DNA of 64,000 nucleotides, from NCBI GenBank assembly GCA_963734865.1, contig CAVTIV010000007.1, positions 372,001 to 436,000 on the forward strand, read 5' to 3'. The stretch comes from CBDCUW01 sp963734865. Lineage in GTDB: Bacteria > Planctomycetota > Planctomycetia > Pirellulales > Pirellulaceae. The translations under genes and the position numbers were made by a program. Positions 1-11,700 of this stretch are shown piece after piece (position 1 is the stretch's first letter; each line of letters starts with the position of its first letter). The notes under the pieces were generated by a model that saw nothing but the letters and a program-made list of their open reading frames with translations, had not been told where the DNA came from and did no database searches.

Positions 1-1
1 C

Positions 2-1276
2 TACGAGTATCAGGCACTAGCAACTGATCCGGATGGAGTCGCGGTGCGGTACTTCCTCAACCGTGGCCCAGATGGAATGGAGGTTGACGCAGAAACCGGT
101 TTGGTGACATGGACACCTGGCTTGGGTGGGTCGGCGATGGCGTTGGTTGAACTTCATGTTTATGACGAGCGCGGCGCACGTGCGGTCCAGCGATTTTATA
201 TTGACGTGATTGACGGCAATCGGGCACCCGAACTGGACGATCTACCAGGATTGATTGAGGGAGCGGAGGGGACGACGATTGAATTTACGCTTCCCGTTTC
301 CGATCCGGACGGGGACCGGCTCGCGGTTTGGGTGGAAGGGATGCCGCCGGGTGCAATCCTGGATCCGGTTTCGTTGACGTTTGCCTGGACACCAGATTTC
401 GATTCCGCGGGAAGCTATGAGAACGTGCAGTTTTTCGTCACCGATGGCGTGAACCTTGTATCGACGCGAACCAATTTTGCGATCGCGCCCGCCGATCAGG
501 CACCGCAGCTGATCCTTCCGGCCAATCGTGTCGTGCGTGAAGGTGAGCGTTTGCGATTCGCCATCAACGGTTTCGATCCCGATGGAGATCGGGTTTCGTA
601 TCGCAGTTTCATGCTGCCGCCTGGCGCAAGACTCGACCCCAATACAGGAATTTTTGATTGGACACCCGACTTTTACCTACATTCGGAAGACGCATATGTG
701 GTGCCCATCACGGTTACTAGCGGTGGTGAATCCGTCACCCGATCGTTCGAGATCACGGTCCTGAACGCCAATGGCCCCCCGATTTTCGACGATCTCGCGG
801 GTTTCCGCACCGCCGAAGATCAGCCGTTCGGATTCTCTGCGTTTGCCTATGATCCCGACAATCCCGGATATGAAACACCAGTGCGTAATGCCGCCGGAGC
901 GTTGTATCAACGGACTCCCAGCATTCCTGCAACGGTGACTTACAGCGTGCAAGGTTTACCCAGCGGTGCTGTATTCGACTTCGACACTGCGTTGTTCACT
1001 TGGCGTCCGACATTCGAGGATTCAGGTATCCACGAGATGACGTTTGTCGCAACTGACGACGGGGATGGTACTGGCATTCCGCTTGTCGCGATGTCGACGA
1101 TTCGCGTCGAGGTGATGAATCTGAATCGGACACCGGAGATCGAGTTCATCGACAACCAGACGATCCAGCGAGACAATCGTCGAGATTCCGGTCGTCTGCG
1201 ACCGACCCCGACGGCAACCGATCGAGTTGCGTTTGGAGAGTGCGGTGACCAGGATTTGCGTTACCCGATTTCGTGA
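2..1276 (+). CDS. Giant secreted Ig/cadherin-like protein, fragment A (5' end outside window)
   Basis: The frame is open from base 2, so the gene begins upstream of the window. The product is a string of about four Ig/cadherin-like repeats. Each has a DPDGD-type calcium-binding loop, an LPxGA turn and an F-x-WTP strand, followed by a DG-rich strand and an N-x-xP linker, for example near 230-490 and 500-770. Such repeats are typical of very large planctomycete surface proteins. After about position 1168 the reading loses repeat character and stops at 1276. The repeat pattern resumes only in other frames, with VEIPVV and then DPDGN visible in successive frames, so several indels lie between about 1168 and 1305. 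The fragment continues in the next three ORFs. Domain type is confident; the role (adhesion or scaffold) is inferred. Confidence 0.8.
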   Translation, partial: YEYQALATDPDGVAVRYFLNRGPDGMEVDAETGLVTWTPGLGGSAMALVELHVYDERGARAVQRFYIDVIDGNRAPELDDLPGLIEGAEGTTIEFTLPVSDPDGDRLAVWVEGMPPGAILDPVSLTFAWTPDFDSAGSYENVQFFVTDGVNLVSTRTNFAIAPADQAPQLILPANRVVREGERLRFAINGFDPDGDRVSYRSFMLPPGARLDPNTGIFDWTPDFYLHSEDAYVVPITVTSGGESVTRSFEITVLNANGPPIFDDLAGFRTAEDQPFGFSAFAYDPDNPGYETPVRNAAGALYQRTPSIPATVTYSVQGLPSGAVFDFDTALFTWRPTFEDSGIHEMTFVATDDGDGTGIPLVAMSTIRVEVMNLNRTPEIEFIDNQTIQRDNRRDSGRLRPTPTATDRVAFGECGDQDLRYPIS

Positions 1277-1304
1277 CGTTCGTTGACAACGGGAACGGAG
1301 CGGC

Positions 1305-2258
1305 TTGATTCGGTTGACCCCGACGGTCGGCGATCGCGCTGATTACGGTTTGACCGTGTTTGCCCGAGACAATGGTGATGGCGGTGGAGGCCCAGGGGCA
1401 TGGCTTGAGTCCTCTTTGACGTTGATCGCCACTGTTGACTCACCCAACGAGCCGCCTCGGTGGAATCACGTCGGGAACAAGGTTGCCGTGGTGGGAGAAC
1501 CCTTTGCATTGACGGTTCAGGCGACCGACTTCGATCAAGAACCTCTGCAGTTCGCCCTGAGCGGACTTCCGGCCGGCGCAGTACTTACACCCGGTGCGAC
1601 CTACGGTTCCGCGACGATCAGCTGGACGCCGCAAGCCATTGACGTGGCGTCGTACAACGCAACGGTCACGGTGCAAGATGGCGGCAATGGCGGCATTGCG
1701 CCATCCGAATCGGACGATGTGACGTTCCAGTTGACCGTCCGCAACAGCAACATTAGTCCGATCCTACAGCCGATCGCCAATCAGGTGATCAACGAAGGAG
1801 AGCTCTACTCGTTCCTGGCGAATGCGTCGGATCCCGATGGCGATTCACTGACTTACCTCGGCGAGAATCTTCCCGAAGGTGCAACCGTCGATCCAGTCAG
1901 TGGCGAGTTTCGTTGGACCCCCAGTTACCAACAGGCGGGCAATCACAGCGGCATTCGCGTGATCGTCGGCGATGGCCACCGCAGCCGGTTCCAGGACTTC
2001 GCGATCTATGTGACCGACGTGAACCGCGGACCGGTCATCGTGCCACACCAACCGCTGTTCATGCGTGAGGGGGGCTCGCTCGAGTTCTCCATGGAAGCGG
2101 GCGACACCGACGGTGATCCGATTTCTTACACCGCCACCAACCTCCCGGCCGGTGCGATATTTACCGAGCAGTGGTCGCTTCACATGGATGCCGAGCTACG
2201 AGCAAGCTGGGGACCACGTCGTCACCTTCACGGCAACCGATCCGTCCGGATTGTTTAG
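1305..2258 (+). CDS. Giant secreted Ig/cadherin-like protein, fragment B
   Basis: This continues fragment A in frame 3 and opens at a TTG that is only the first in-frame start codon, not a believable translation start. It encodes about three more Ig/cadherin-like repeats with LPAGA turns, WTP strands and DPDGD loops at about 1480-1740, 1745-2010 and 2020-2165. Repeat character is lost at about 2165. Its last 30 codons are out of frame, while the matching strand (SSGRFTWMPSY) appears in frame 1, where fragment C takes over. Restoring one G and one C near 2166-2172 would give a D-P-S-S-G turn and join B to C. It should be read as an internal piece of one gene, not a separate protein. Confidence 0.75.
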   Translation: MIRLTPTVGDRADYGLTVFARDNGDGGGGPGAWLESSLTLIATVDSPNEPPRWNHVGNKVAVVGEPFALTVQATDFDQEPLQFALSGLPAGAVLTPGATYGSATISWTPQAIDVASYNATVTVQDGGNGGIAPSESDDVTFQLTVRNSNISPILQPIANQVINEGELYSFLANASDPDGDSLTYLGENLPEGATVDPVSGEFRWTPSYQQAGNHSGIRVIVGDGHRSRFQDFAIYVTDVNRGPVIVPHQPLFMREGGSLEFSMEAGDTDGDPISYTATNLPAGAIFTEQWSLHMDAELRASWGPRRHLHGNRSVRIV

Positions 2259-5200
2259 CTCGACCGATGTCTCGCTACGAATCGACAACACGAATCGTGC
2301 ACCGGTACTTGACACGCCGAACCATGCCGTTCGACTCGGCGAACAATTGCGGTTCTTCATCGAAGCGACGGATCCGGATCTGGCAACGACGCTGAACTAC
2401 GACGCGGCCGACTTACCCGAGGGAGCAACGGTCAATCATTCGACGGGCGAGATCGTTTGGACGCCGGGCCCCGGACAAGACGGCGAGTATTTGATTCGCG
2501 TTTTCGCCAGCGACGGCCAGACGACGAGTTCTCAAATCGTCGTCCTACTAGCGGCGTTCGAATTGCCCAAGCCGAATGTCAGTTTAGTTTTGACGCCCAG
2601 CTTCCCATCGCCGCCCGGCGCACAAATCTTGGTGGCAGCGATTGCCGATTCGCTTTCGAGCATTGCCAGCATCGTCGTAACTCTGGATGGACAGCCCGTA
2701 TCCATCGATGCGGAAGGTCGGGGCGAGATTATCTTACCCGCACCAGGTCGCTATGAAGTCGTTGCGACGGCGACCGACCTTGACGGATCGGTTGGCGTTG
2801 ATACCAAGACTGTAAAAGTGCGTGACCTGAACGACGTCGATGCGCCAACGGTTGATTTGGCGGTACCCGAGTTTTCGGTGATCGCAAACGGCCGCATTCT
2901 TGGAACCGTCAATGATGTCAATCTCGATGAGTGGACGCTCGAGATAAAGCGTTTTGGTGATCGGGATTTCCGCACCATCGCGATTGGTCACGACATCGTT
3001 ATCGACGGCGTACTCGCGACTCTCGATGTACAAGACTTGCCGAACGATTTTTACGTCCTTCGCCTATCGGCTCGAGACATTGGACGGCGTCTAGCTCGCA
3101 CCGAGACGATCGTCGAAGTATTCAGCGAGACCAAGCGTAATCTCGTGCTTGCTGAAACCGATTTGGTGGTCACCGTCGGTTCTGTCGAAGTCGAAGTGAC
3201 CCGCCAGTTTGACTCACTGGAACGAGATCGATCCGATCGGGTTGGTTATGGATGGCAGTTGCTTGGACGCGATATCAATCTGCGTGCCAGTGTGCCACCC
3301 ACCGGTCATGAGGCACAGGGACTCTATTCAGCCTATCGTGACCAAACACGTCTTTATCTCACGTCTCCGACTGGTGACGAGCTTGGATTCGTTTTCAATC
3401 CGCAGGAACACACATTCCCTGGTTTGACCTACTACACCGCGACTTGGCAGCCTATCGGCGGAAACCCGACTGGCTGGTCTCTCGAGTCAACAAACATAAA
3501 GCTGATGCGGGGAGGCCGACAATACTTTGACCTTGCGAGTGGTTATCCATACAACCCGATGAGTCCCTTGTTTGAGGGAACCGACTTCATTCTGAAGGCT
3601 CCCGACGGCAACTCGTATGACATTGATGCGAAACTCGGTATCATCGCGAAGACCAACTCTGCCGGTCAAACCGTTTATCTCGGCGACAACGGCATCGTTG
3701 CTGCTGGTGGCCAGAGCGTGCAGTTCATCACTGACGCAAAGGGCCGACTGCAGCGTTTGATCGGCCCCGATGGGGAAGTCGTGCAGTACGAGTACGACGT
3801 TGCCGGGGATCTCGTTTCGGTACGCAAACCGCAATCGGGACAGACGACGCGATACGGATACAGTTCCCGTGTCGACCACTTGTTGGAGACGGTTGTGGAG
3901 GTTGGGACTGGCGGTTTGTCGTTCCAGTACTCTGATCAAGCATCACCTACCGTTGCTCCAATTTCTGCGTACCTCGGTGCGGCGGCTAACTTCGTGGGCG
4001 AGGTTGTTCACTTGCCTTTGGGTGTCGACGAATCGGGTCGAGTGGTTTTCAGTGTCCATCAAAGTGAGATTGATTCGACGGATGCCGACAAGGTGCTGGT
4101 GCGAGTCATCGCCAGCACGACGGGTGGTCTGCAGGTAAATGTTCCTCAAATCGCTGGACTTACGCCCCTTTCGTCGCACATGACGACCGATCGGGCGGAG
4201 GCGGTGTACGCGATTTCCAGCGCCGGCCTCTATCAGGTTGAGGTAACGGGCACTGGAGGTATCGCCGGGAATGTCGACTTGGAAGTGCTGATTGCTGGCG
4301 ATATCAACAGCGATCTGCTGGTCGACGGACTGGACAGTGAATTGCAGGTCAGTCTGTTAGGACGCAGCGTAGGGACGCCCGGCTTCAATCCGTTGGCAGA
4401 CATTGACGGTTCGGGAACCATTGACATCGTCGATCGCCAATTATTATTCCGCAATGCTGGGTTTATTGGCAACGTCGCGCCGGTTGCCAATCCCGTATTC
4501 GGCGTCCAGCTGACACATACCGATCTTGCGGTGCAATTTGAACTTGATGATGCCGTACGCGATTCCGATGGTGACAGCGTCTACTATCAGATTGTCGGCG
4601 TACAGAATGGTTCGGCTGAGCTTGGTCCCAACGGTAAGTTCGTGACGTTCGTGCCTGACCTCGGTTACTTTGGTCCAGCAACAATCACTCTGCTTGCCGA
4701 CGACGGGTTCAACTTGTCCGAACCAATTACGGTCGACATCAACGTCTCGGGTGCAGAACTGTTAGGGATTGATATCATCAATCGCCGACCGCGGTTGGAC
4801 GTTCTCGATCACGTCCAGTTGCAAGTCATTGGCCAATTTGCCGATCAAAGCAATGTGCCGCTGATTGGTAACTATGTGAGTTACATTTCGAGCAATCAGT
4901 CGGTCGCATCGGTCAACGAGCAGGGCGTGATTTCGGCCGCGTCCGAGGGGTACACGGCGATGGTCGTCGCTCGAGGAGTTTATCAAGCCGCGACGGCAGT
5001 TGCCGTTGGTACTCCCGGCGCCGACGATCCTTCGTACCCGGGAGATGACATCTTCGTTTACCCGATGTCGCTAACGTTGCCAATTGTTGCCGGGCAACGT
5101 CGGTTCCGCGTTGAGACGCTGGGTGGCGAAGACCTGTCGTTGGAGTCCGAGGGAACGCTGTACATCCTTGGTGATTCTCGCGTGATCGACATGACCGATG

Positions 5201-5739
5201 ACGGATTTGCGACTTCGTCGAGCATCGGCATGACGACGTTGACGATCATCAATGGCGGGGGAGAGAGGGTTGTACCGATCAATGTGATTCAACCTCAGAT
5301 CGGTACCGCAACCTTTGGAACCGAGGGCGGTATTCTGCAGAGCGATGAGGGGGTGCTGTTGCAGATCCCTCCAGGGGCTCTGCCCGCGGATGTCGCCGTC
5401 AGTTTGACAAGTTTCGTGGACACGGTTGCTCCAGAATTCGATGCCGTTTTCGATGTTGGAGCTAGCTTTACCCTTGACTTGGGCGGCGCCGTCCTCGAGT
5501 CACCCGCGCAGGTCGCTGTGCCTGTTCCGGCAAGTTTTGGTGTGGGCGAGACGGTTTACTTCTTCCAAAAGCAGACGATTACACTCGAAGACGGATCAAC
5601 GAGCGATATCTGGTTGGTCATGGAGACAGGCGTTGTCGGCGCCGATGGGATTGCCCGTACGACATCGCCGCCTTATCCCGGGTTCAGTGCTGGCGCAATA
5701 CCGAATTGCAAAAGCAGATCAGCCGAATCAACTGGTTAG
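2065..5739 (+). CDS. Giant secreted protein, fragment C: Ig-like repeats, RHS-like region, dockerin, Big_2-like and ZU5-like domains
   Basis: Coding character starts near 2168; the first 35 codons of the ORF are shadow. In order I see two Ig/cadherin repeats (2170-2560) and a linker with an Ig-like strand set. An RHS/YD-shell-like region follows at about 3130-3960, with GYGW and YEYDVAGDLVSVRKP-type YD motifs. A dockerin/EF-hand pair lies at about 4290-4450 (GDINSD and ADIDGSGTID loops), then a cadherin-like repeat (4480-4750) and a Big_2-like domain (about 4780-5000). A ZU5-like strand set (FGTEGGILQ, IPPGALP) covers 5310-5440. The frame is lost at about 5690 and continues in fragment D. Mixed YD, Ig and dockerin modules are typical of planctomycete extracellular giants. 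No signal peptide is visible because the 5' end is missing. Confidence 0.75.
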   Translation: MRGARSSSPWKRATPTVIRFLTPPPTSRPVRYLPSSGRFTWMPSYEQAGDHVVTFTATDPSGLFSSTDVSLRIDNTNRAPVLDTPNHAVRLGEQLRFFIEATDPDLATTLNYDAADLPEGATVNHSTGEIVWTPGPGQDGEYLIRVFASDGQTTSSQIVVLLAAFELPKPNVSLVLTPSFPSPPGAQILVAAIADSLSSIASIVVTLDGQPVSIDAEGRGEIILPAPGRYEVVATATDLDGSVGVDTKTVKVRDLNDVDAPTVDLAVPEFSVIANGRILGTVNDVNLDEWTLEIKRFGDRDFRTIAIGHDIVIDGVLATLDVQDLPNDFYVLRLSARDIGRRLARTETIVEVFSETKRNLVLAETDLVVTVGSVEVEVTRQFDSLERDRSDRVGYGWQLLGRDINLRASVPPTGHEAQGLYSAYRDQTRLYLTSPTGDELGFVFNPQEHTFPGLTYYTATWQPIGGNPTGWSLESTNIKLMRGGRQYFDLASGYPYNPMSPLFEGTDFILKAPDGNSYDIDAKLGIIAKTNSAGQTVYLGDNGIVAAGGQSVQFITDAKGRLQRLIGPDGEVVQYEYDVAGDLVSVRKPQSGQTTRYGYSSRVDHLLETVVEVGTGGLSFQYSDQASPTVAPISAYLGAAANFVGEVVHLPLGVDESGRVVFSVHQSEIDSTDADKVLVRVIASTTGGLQVNVPQIAGLTPLSSHMTTDRAEAVYAISSAGLYQVEVTGTGGIAGNVDLEVLIAGDINSDLLVDGLDSELQVSLLGRSVGTPGFNPLADIDGSGTIDIVDRQLLFRNAGFIGNVAPVANPVFGVQLTHTDLAVQFELDDAVRDSDGDSVYYQIVGVQNGSAELGPNGKFVTFVPDLGYFGPATITLLADDGFNLSEPITVDINVSGAELLGIDIINRRPRLDVLDHVQLQVIGQFADQSNVPLIGNYVSYISSNQSVASVNEQGVISAASEGYTAMVVARGVYQAATAVAVGTPGADDPSYPGDDIFVYPMSLTLPIVAGQRRFRVETLGGEDLSLESEGTLYILGDSRVIDMTDDGFATSSSIGMTTLTIINGGGERVVPINVIQPQIGTATFGTEGGILQSDEGVLLQIPPGALPADVAVSLTSFVDTVAPEFDAVFDVGASFTLDLGGAVLESPAQVAVPVPASFGVGETVYFFQKQTITLEDGSTSDIWLVMETGVVGADGIARTTSPPYPGFSAGAIPNCKSRSAESTG

Positions 5740-8700
5740 CATCGGCTTCGGTGCTCCACCCTACGCTGGTGTTTCTATCGGCATTGTGGACGGAGGCTAC
5801 GGAATTCCACTCGGCTATGGGTTCTTGCCAATCCCTTACACGCTCGACTTTGGCATCACCTTCCTGGTGTATTCCCGTCGCCCGAGCGAGATCCCCTTCG
5901 CGACGCAAACGGAAACTTACGTTTTGCCACCGGCGGGAACCGTCGGCGAGGTGGTGGTGGTTGATTTGCCACAGCCAGATCCGGCTCACGTAAAACCGAT
6001 CATCACTGGGCTACAGTTCACTGAATTGGGAGACGCCGCAAAAGTTCAAATCACCGGATTACGGTTCGATGGTGCGGTGGTTGAGTTCAATCAATTGGGG
6101 CACAAGGTCTTGGTTGCGCCGACGACGGGCACTGACACGATGATCATTGCGGCTGTTCCGCCAGGTTTCGTCAGTGGACTGACGCAAGTTCGACTCAAGC
6201 ATCCGGTCACCGGCAAATCGAATGTTGCCTACCTGCGGCCAACGGGTGGCCTGGGTGCCGTGGCTTCGACCGGCGATGGCGCCACTTTGTTCCAGACCGA
6301 GGCGTCGGCCAACGAGATTGTGCGCAAGTTCTCTCTTGATGGCGGCTTTGATACCGTGTTCACGCCAGATCTGACACGAGCCTATGTCACGACCAAGAGC
6401 CATGTGGCCGTGATCGATACAATGGCGATCCGTCAGGTCGATGTGGACTTGAGCACACCGGAGATCGACAAGATCGCGATTCCGGGAGCGTGGGTTCATC
6501 AAATCGCGATCGATCCTCTCGGTCACTTTGTTTTCGTCGCCGGTCCTTCGGCAACGGTTTGGGTCATCGACGCCCGCGCCGGATCGGAAACTTTTAACCA
6601 GATACTCCGAACCATCGATTTGCCAAGGGCCCGAATTAGCATTTCCGGCGTTGCTGTCACCGCTGATGGGAAACATTTGCTCGTCGGTACCGGTACCGAT
6701 CCCACGTCCGGAAACATGACAATCTATAAGCTCGATCCGGACAACGAACCTCACCTGGGCGACCTCTCTCCCGGCCAATGGGGAATGCTTGAATATGATT
6801 TGTCGCTGCCGGGGATTCCACACTCGATCACGCCTTCACCCGATCCGGAGAGGCCAGAGTACGTTTCGTTCACCTATCGCTATCGAGTGACGTCGTTCTC
6901 GCCGTTCGGATCATCCAGCCAGCCCAACATGGAGCGGATCGCAACGTTCAAGCTAGGCGCCGGCACGCCCACCATCAACACGGTCTCAACCAAGGTTGCC
7001 GGGGGCAATCTGATGAGTTTTGCGACGGAGTACTACAGCGGCAACTACACGAACATTCTAACGCCCCGTGATATCGCCCTCGCTCCCGATTTGTCGTATG
7101 CCTACGTCGGCGACTGGGAACTTCACCTGGTCTACGGCTACGGCGGAATGTACGGCGACAAGGTCGGGCTGATTCGCGACCCCTTCAACCTTGAGGGAAA
7201 ACAACAATACCTGGGTGCAACGACCCCAATCGACGACGGCCTTGTCACTTCGGTGTCCCTCAACAACGGCGGTACCCGACTTTACGCCAGCTACGGAGGC
7301 GTCGGCGAGGTGTTGGTGATGAACACCGCCCAACTAATCGCCGCCGGGGAGTCGCTCTCTGGCAATCCATTCGTGGCGGAGCGAACGCCACTCGATCAGG
7401 TTGACGGATTCAACGTACATATCACGCCGTTGACTGTGTTGGGTTTGCTCCAAGGCATGTCAACGCAAAACACCCCATCGCTTACCGTGCACGATGCGTC
7501 CGGCGATGATAGTCGCAATACTGTGTTCCAGGATGGAGCGTTGAGGGTTGGCTATGCCATGGCAGGTGCCGGCTCAGGCAGTGTTGTGTTACAGGTCTTG
7601 AAGAATGGAGTGGTCGCGGCGTCCCTTGGGACTTTTGCCGAGACACAGGCCAACGAGAAGCTGATTAATTTGGACGGGCTCGGTCTAGATCCCGGCAATT
7701 ATGAAATCCGCGCCAAGCGAGGCTCCAACCTATCGAACCGAGTGGCAATCCGGCTGCTTTCTAGCATCGACAAGAAAGCTGGTACGTTCCTTGCGGACAC
7801 ATTTAATTATGCGGGGGCAAGTGATTCGGGTGTTGTCTACTTCGGCAACGGCGGTACCGACACGATCAACTTAGGTATTGCCAAAGCCGACGTGAAATCG
7901 CTCAACGGAGATTTGCTGAGCAGTTACAACCCAGCTCTCAACGCCGGGTTGTCGGTGGAGGAGCAAGCGATTTATCGCGGTAGTTCGTTCGACTACTTGC
8001 GGTTGACCAATGGGCGGGAGATCTACTTCCAGGGGATCGAACAACTGAAATTCACGGACGGTACCATCAGCCTGCAGGTTCTTCCGAATGACCCGCTTTT
8101 CCCAAGACAATGGAACCTCACCGTCACCGATACCGCCGATGCCTGGCGGTTCACCAAGGGGAACAGCGATGTCTTGCTGGTTTCGCTCGACTCGGGACTT
8201 CCTGCTGTAGCCAATGCCGCTGTCGATGACTTGAATCCCGGACGAATCGTTTACGGGCTGAGCGTGCCCGATGGCACGGTGACGGATCAGCACGGCCATC
8301 AAGCGATCAGCATCTATTCCGCCCAAGCGAACAACGGCTACCGAATCGCCGGCATCAACTGGAACAGTACGGTCCGAGTGGAAGACCTCTACGACGGCAT
8401 TAAGTTCAGCCTGTACGGCGTCCAAATTTTTGAAGTCAAGACGACCTTGCAGCAGGCCATCAACAACGCGGTGGCTTATGCGAACGCCCACAACAAGAAG
8501 CGAATCGTCTTTCAGGGAGGAATTCAGGGTGAGTCTTGGCTCACCAGCGGTGGTACCCTCGCCCAGTTGCAGACCCAATTAACTGCGACCGCAGACACCG
8601 CCTTTTTCGCGGTTGCTGCTGGGAACGGGACCCAACCGGTTGCATTCCCAAATCCGGCCGATCTTGTTCAAAGTGGCGGCGTTGCCCGCCTTGAAGGCGC

Positions 8701-11700
8701 ATTCGCAAACGTGATGGCGGTTGGCGCCGTGATCGCCAATCCTGCCTCCGTCTTCACGACAACTACCGCAAGCCTGATTCAGGTTGGTATCCACATGTTG
8801 GACAACGCGACGGCAATCAGTGACGCCAGCTATTCCAACTATGGGCCCAATCTGACTTTGATGGCTCCCACCGATTCGCCAGCGACGATGAGTAATGGCA
8901 CGGTCACACTCAATCCGGGTGGCGGGAATGCATATGCGTTCAATGGCACCTCAGCGGCCAACCCGAACATGGCCGGATACGCTTCGCTTGTGTGGAGTGT
9001 GAATCCGGATATCAAAGCGGGTGATCTGCGAAACATCTTGATCGACACAGCAACCGATCTCGGAACGGCCGGTGTCGATAACATATTTGGATATGGAATG
9101 GTAAACACGGGTGCTGCCGTTCGACGCGCGTACGCATTGACGCGAGACAAAGAACTTGCCGAGCTTTACACCTCGAATGCGGTTATCGTCGCGCCAGGGC
9201 CGGTGATTCGCGGGCCACTTACTCCCTCGCCTTACGCCCCCCCTCCCTCCTTTGCTTTGCCCCCGGCCGGTTTCTACGGACCGATACCGCTGGAGCCAGA
9301 ATCAGACCCGTCGGCAGATGGTGACGTGCCAAATAACCAAGTGACCGATGCTCATCAGCTGACGTACGAAAGCCTGGGTGCGGCATTATCGGAGGTCGAA
9401 TCGCGGTGGGCGTCCGTTGTCGGCGCGGACACAATCGCCGACGTGATCGGTAAGACTCAGTTCACGATCGGGGATTTGCCCGAAACCATGCTTGCGACCA
9501 CGGCGTCACTAGATGGCTCGTCCTGGCAGGTCGTGATTGACGGAGATGCGAATGGCGCAGGCTGGTTCATCGACTCAACGATTAGCCAGGACGAAGAGTT
9601 TCCAACTACGGTCGGCGGTGGCGTGCGAATAGCGGAAAGTGGGGGTGAGGCAGATCAAAGAATGGATCTACTTACGGTCGTCGCGCACGAACTTGGGCAT
9701 GTTCTGGGATTGCCCGATCTTGCTGGCGATGCCTACTCATCCAGTTTGATGGCAGACTCGTTATCCAGCGGCACACGAAAGGTGCCAACGCACAATGATG
9801 GTGTGTGGACTGTTGTCGGTCCCGAGTGGCAATATGCGGTAACCGAAGCCGAGAACATCGTGCATACCTTGCACGCCTCCGCACCACGGGACGTTATCAA
9901 CGGTTTGTTCGGCGTCTCGAACTCGGACAACTCGCTGTTCGGATGGAACACTCTCGGTGATGCGACGGTTGAAAATGGCGTCGGTTCTCTGCGGGAACAC
10001 AGTCTGTTCAATAGCCGGTTCTCGCAATCCATCGAAATCCCCTCACAGGTAACGTCTCTTCGATTCACCTTGGATCCCGAGTTCGCCAACGCCGCATCGG
10101 GAATTCCCGATGCCTTCGAGTTTGCTTTGATCGATGCGCATACCAACATGCCGTTACTTGCGACGGCCGCAGGGCTAGTCGGCACGGATGCCATCGTCAA
10201 CGTCCAATCCGATGGCACGGCTTACGTCGGCCCGAACGTCACCGTTGCCGGCCTGGCATCCTCGGGGGGCGTGATCGATTTGAGTCAAACACACACTTTT
10301 GTGATCGATCTCCGCGGCCAGACGACGGACGTACTGGCAACCCTGTACTTTGACATGCTCGGGTTTGGTGACCTTGATAGCTCTGTCAGAATCGACAATG
10401 TGATTCTTGACGGCATCTCGGCACCAGCCCTGGTCGTCCAACTCGATCCGGTGTTCGATACCGGTGCTGCGGCTGACGACGATGTTACCCGTCTGGCGAG
10501 TATCGACTTGATCGGGACAACCGAACCGGATCTTTTGGTTTCGCTCGACATCGACGGAGACGGCTTCGACGACGGTGACGTAACGGCGGACCAGAACGGG
10601 CAGTACCGATTCCCGTCACTCTCGCTCACCGAAGGTTCCAATGCGTTCCGAGTCCGAACGGCCAATGCGATGGGCGAAACGATTCAATCGGTTGCGATCG
10701 ATCTTGATACGGCCCCGCCCGCCGCAGTTATGAACACACCGATTCCGGGTCAAGTCACGGCCAGCGATCTTGGTTACGTCGATGTCACTTGGAGCGACGT
10801 TGGCGGCTCGGATATGCTCCTGACGACGATCGACAAGAACGACCTGACGGTGACCGGCGTGACCGTGACGGGTGCCGAAGTCGTTGCCGGCAAGGTGCGT
10901 TACTCGTACGACGGCACGCTGCCCGAAGGCCAAGTCGAGGTCACGTTCGCTGCGGGCGCGGTTTCGGATGTTGCCGGCAACGAAAGCGAAGCGGCTACCC
11001 AATCGTTCACGGTCGATCGGCAAGGACCGACCGGAACAATGGTAACACCATCGGCCGATGCGACCACCACTGCCGACCTCGGCTACGTCGAAATTCAGTG
11101 GACCGACGCGGGTGCCGCAGGCGTCGATCCGATCAGCATCGACAAAAACGATGTGACAATCACCGGCGTGACGGTCGACCACATCGAGGTCCGAGGCAAC
11201 GGGTTGATCCGCTACTGGTACAATGACGACAGTGACGCGTTGGTCCAAGGTTCCGTTTCTGTTTCCACTGTTGCAGGCGCGGTGCTCGATCGAGTCGCCA
11301 ACTCAAGTTCCGAATTCGCCAACGTGTTCACGTTCGCGCCCGCTCAGGATGAACCCCAAGACGTGACGGATCGCGTCACAATCGATCTATATGGTCGTCA
11401 ATACAATCGGCGGACCGGTGCCTACGGCTTCTACGCTGCCATCACGAATGATTCGGCCGACGAACTGGCATATCCGATTCGATTGCTGTTGACTGAGTTG
11501 GGGCCAACGGGCACCACGGTCCTCAACGCCAGCGGAACTTTGAATGACGGCACGTCCTACTTCGATTTTGAGGGAACGGGCACACTCGCGCCGGGAGAAA
11601 CGTCAGCGGCAGTAGTCATCGGCATTCAACCACCGCCCCACACACTCTACACTTTCGTGCCACGCGCTCTCGCGGTTGTGATCGGTAGCGGCGGCACTGG

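Noticed and set aside
6059..6823. 254-residue minus-strand ORF
   Set aside because: It lies wholly inside the propeller region of the giant gene and is Arg/His-rich shadow sequence without any domain.
10616..11248. 210-residue minus-strand ORF
   Set aside because: Antisense to Ig-like repeats of the giant gene; its apparent repeats mirror those of the sense strand.
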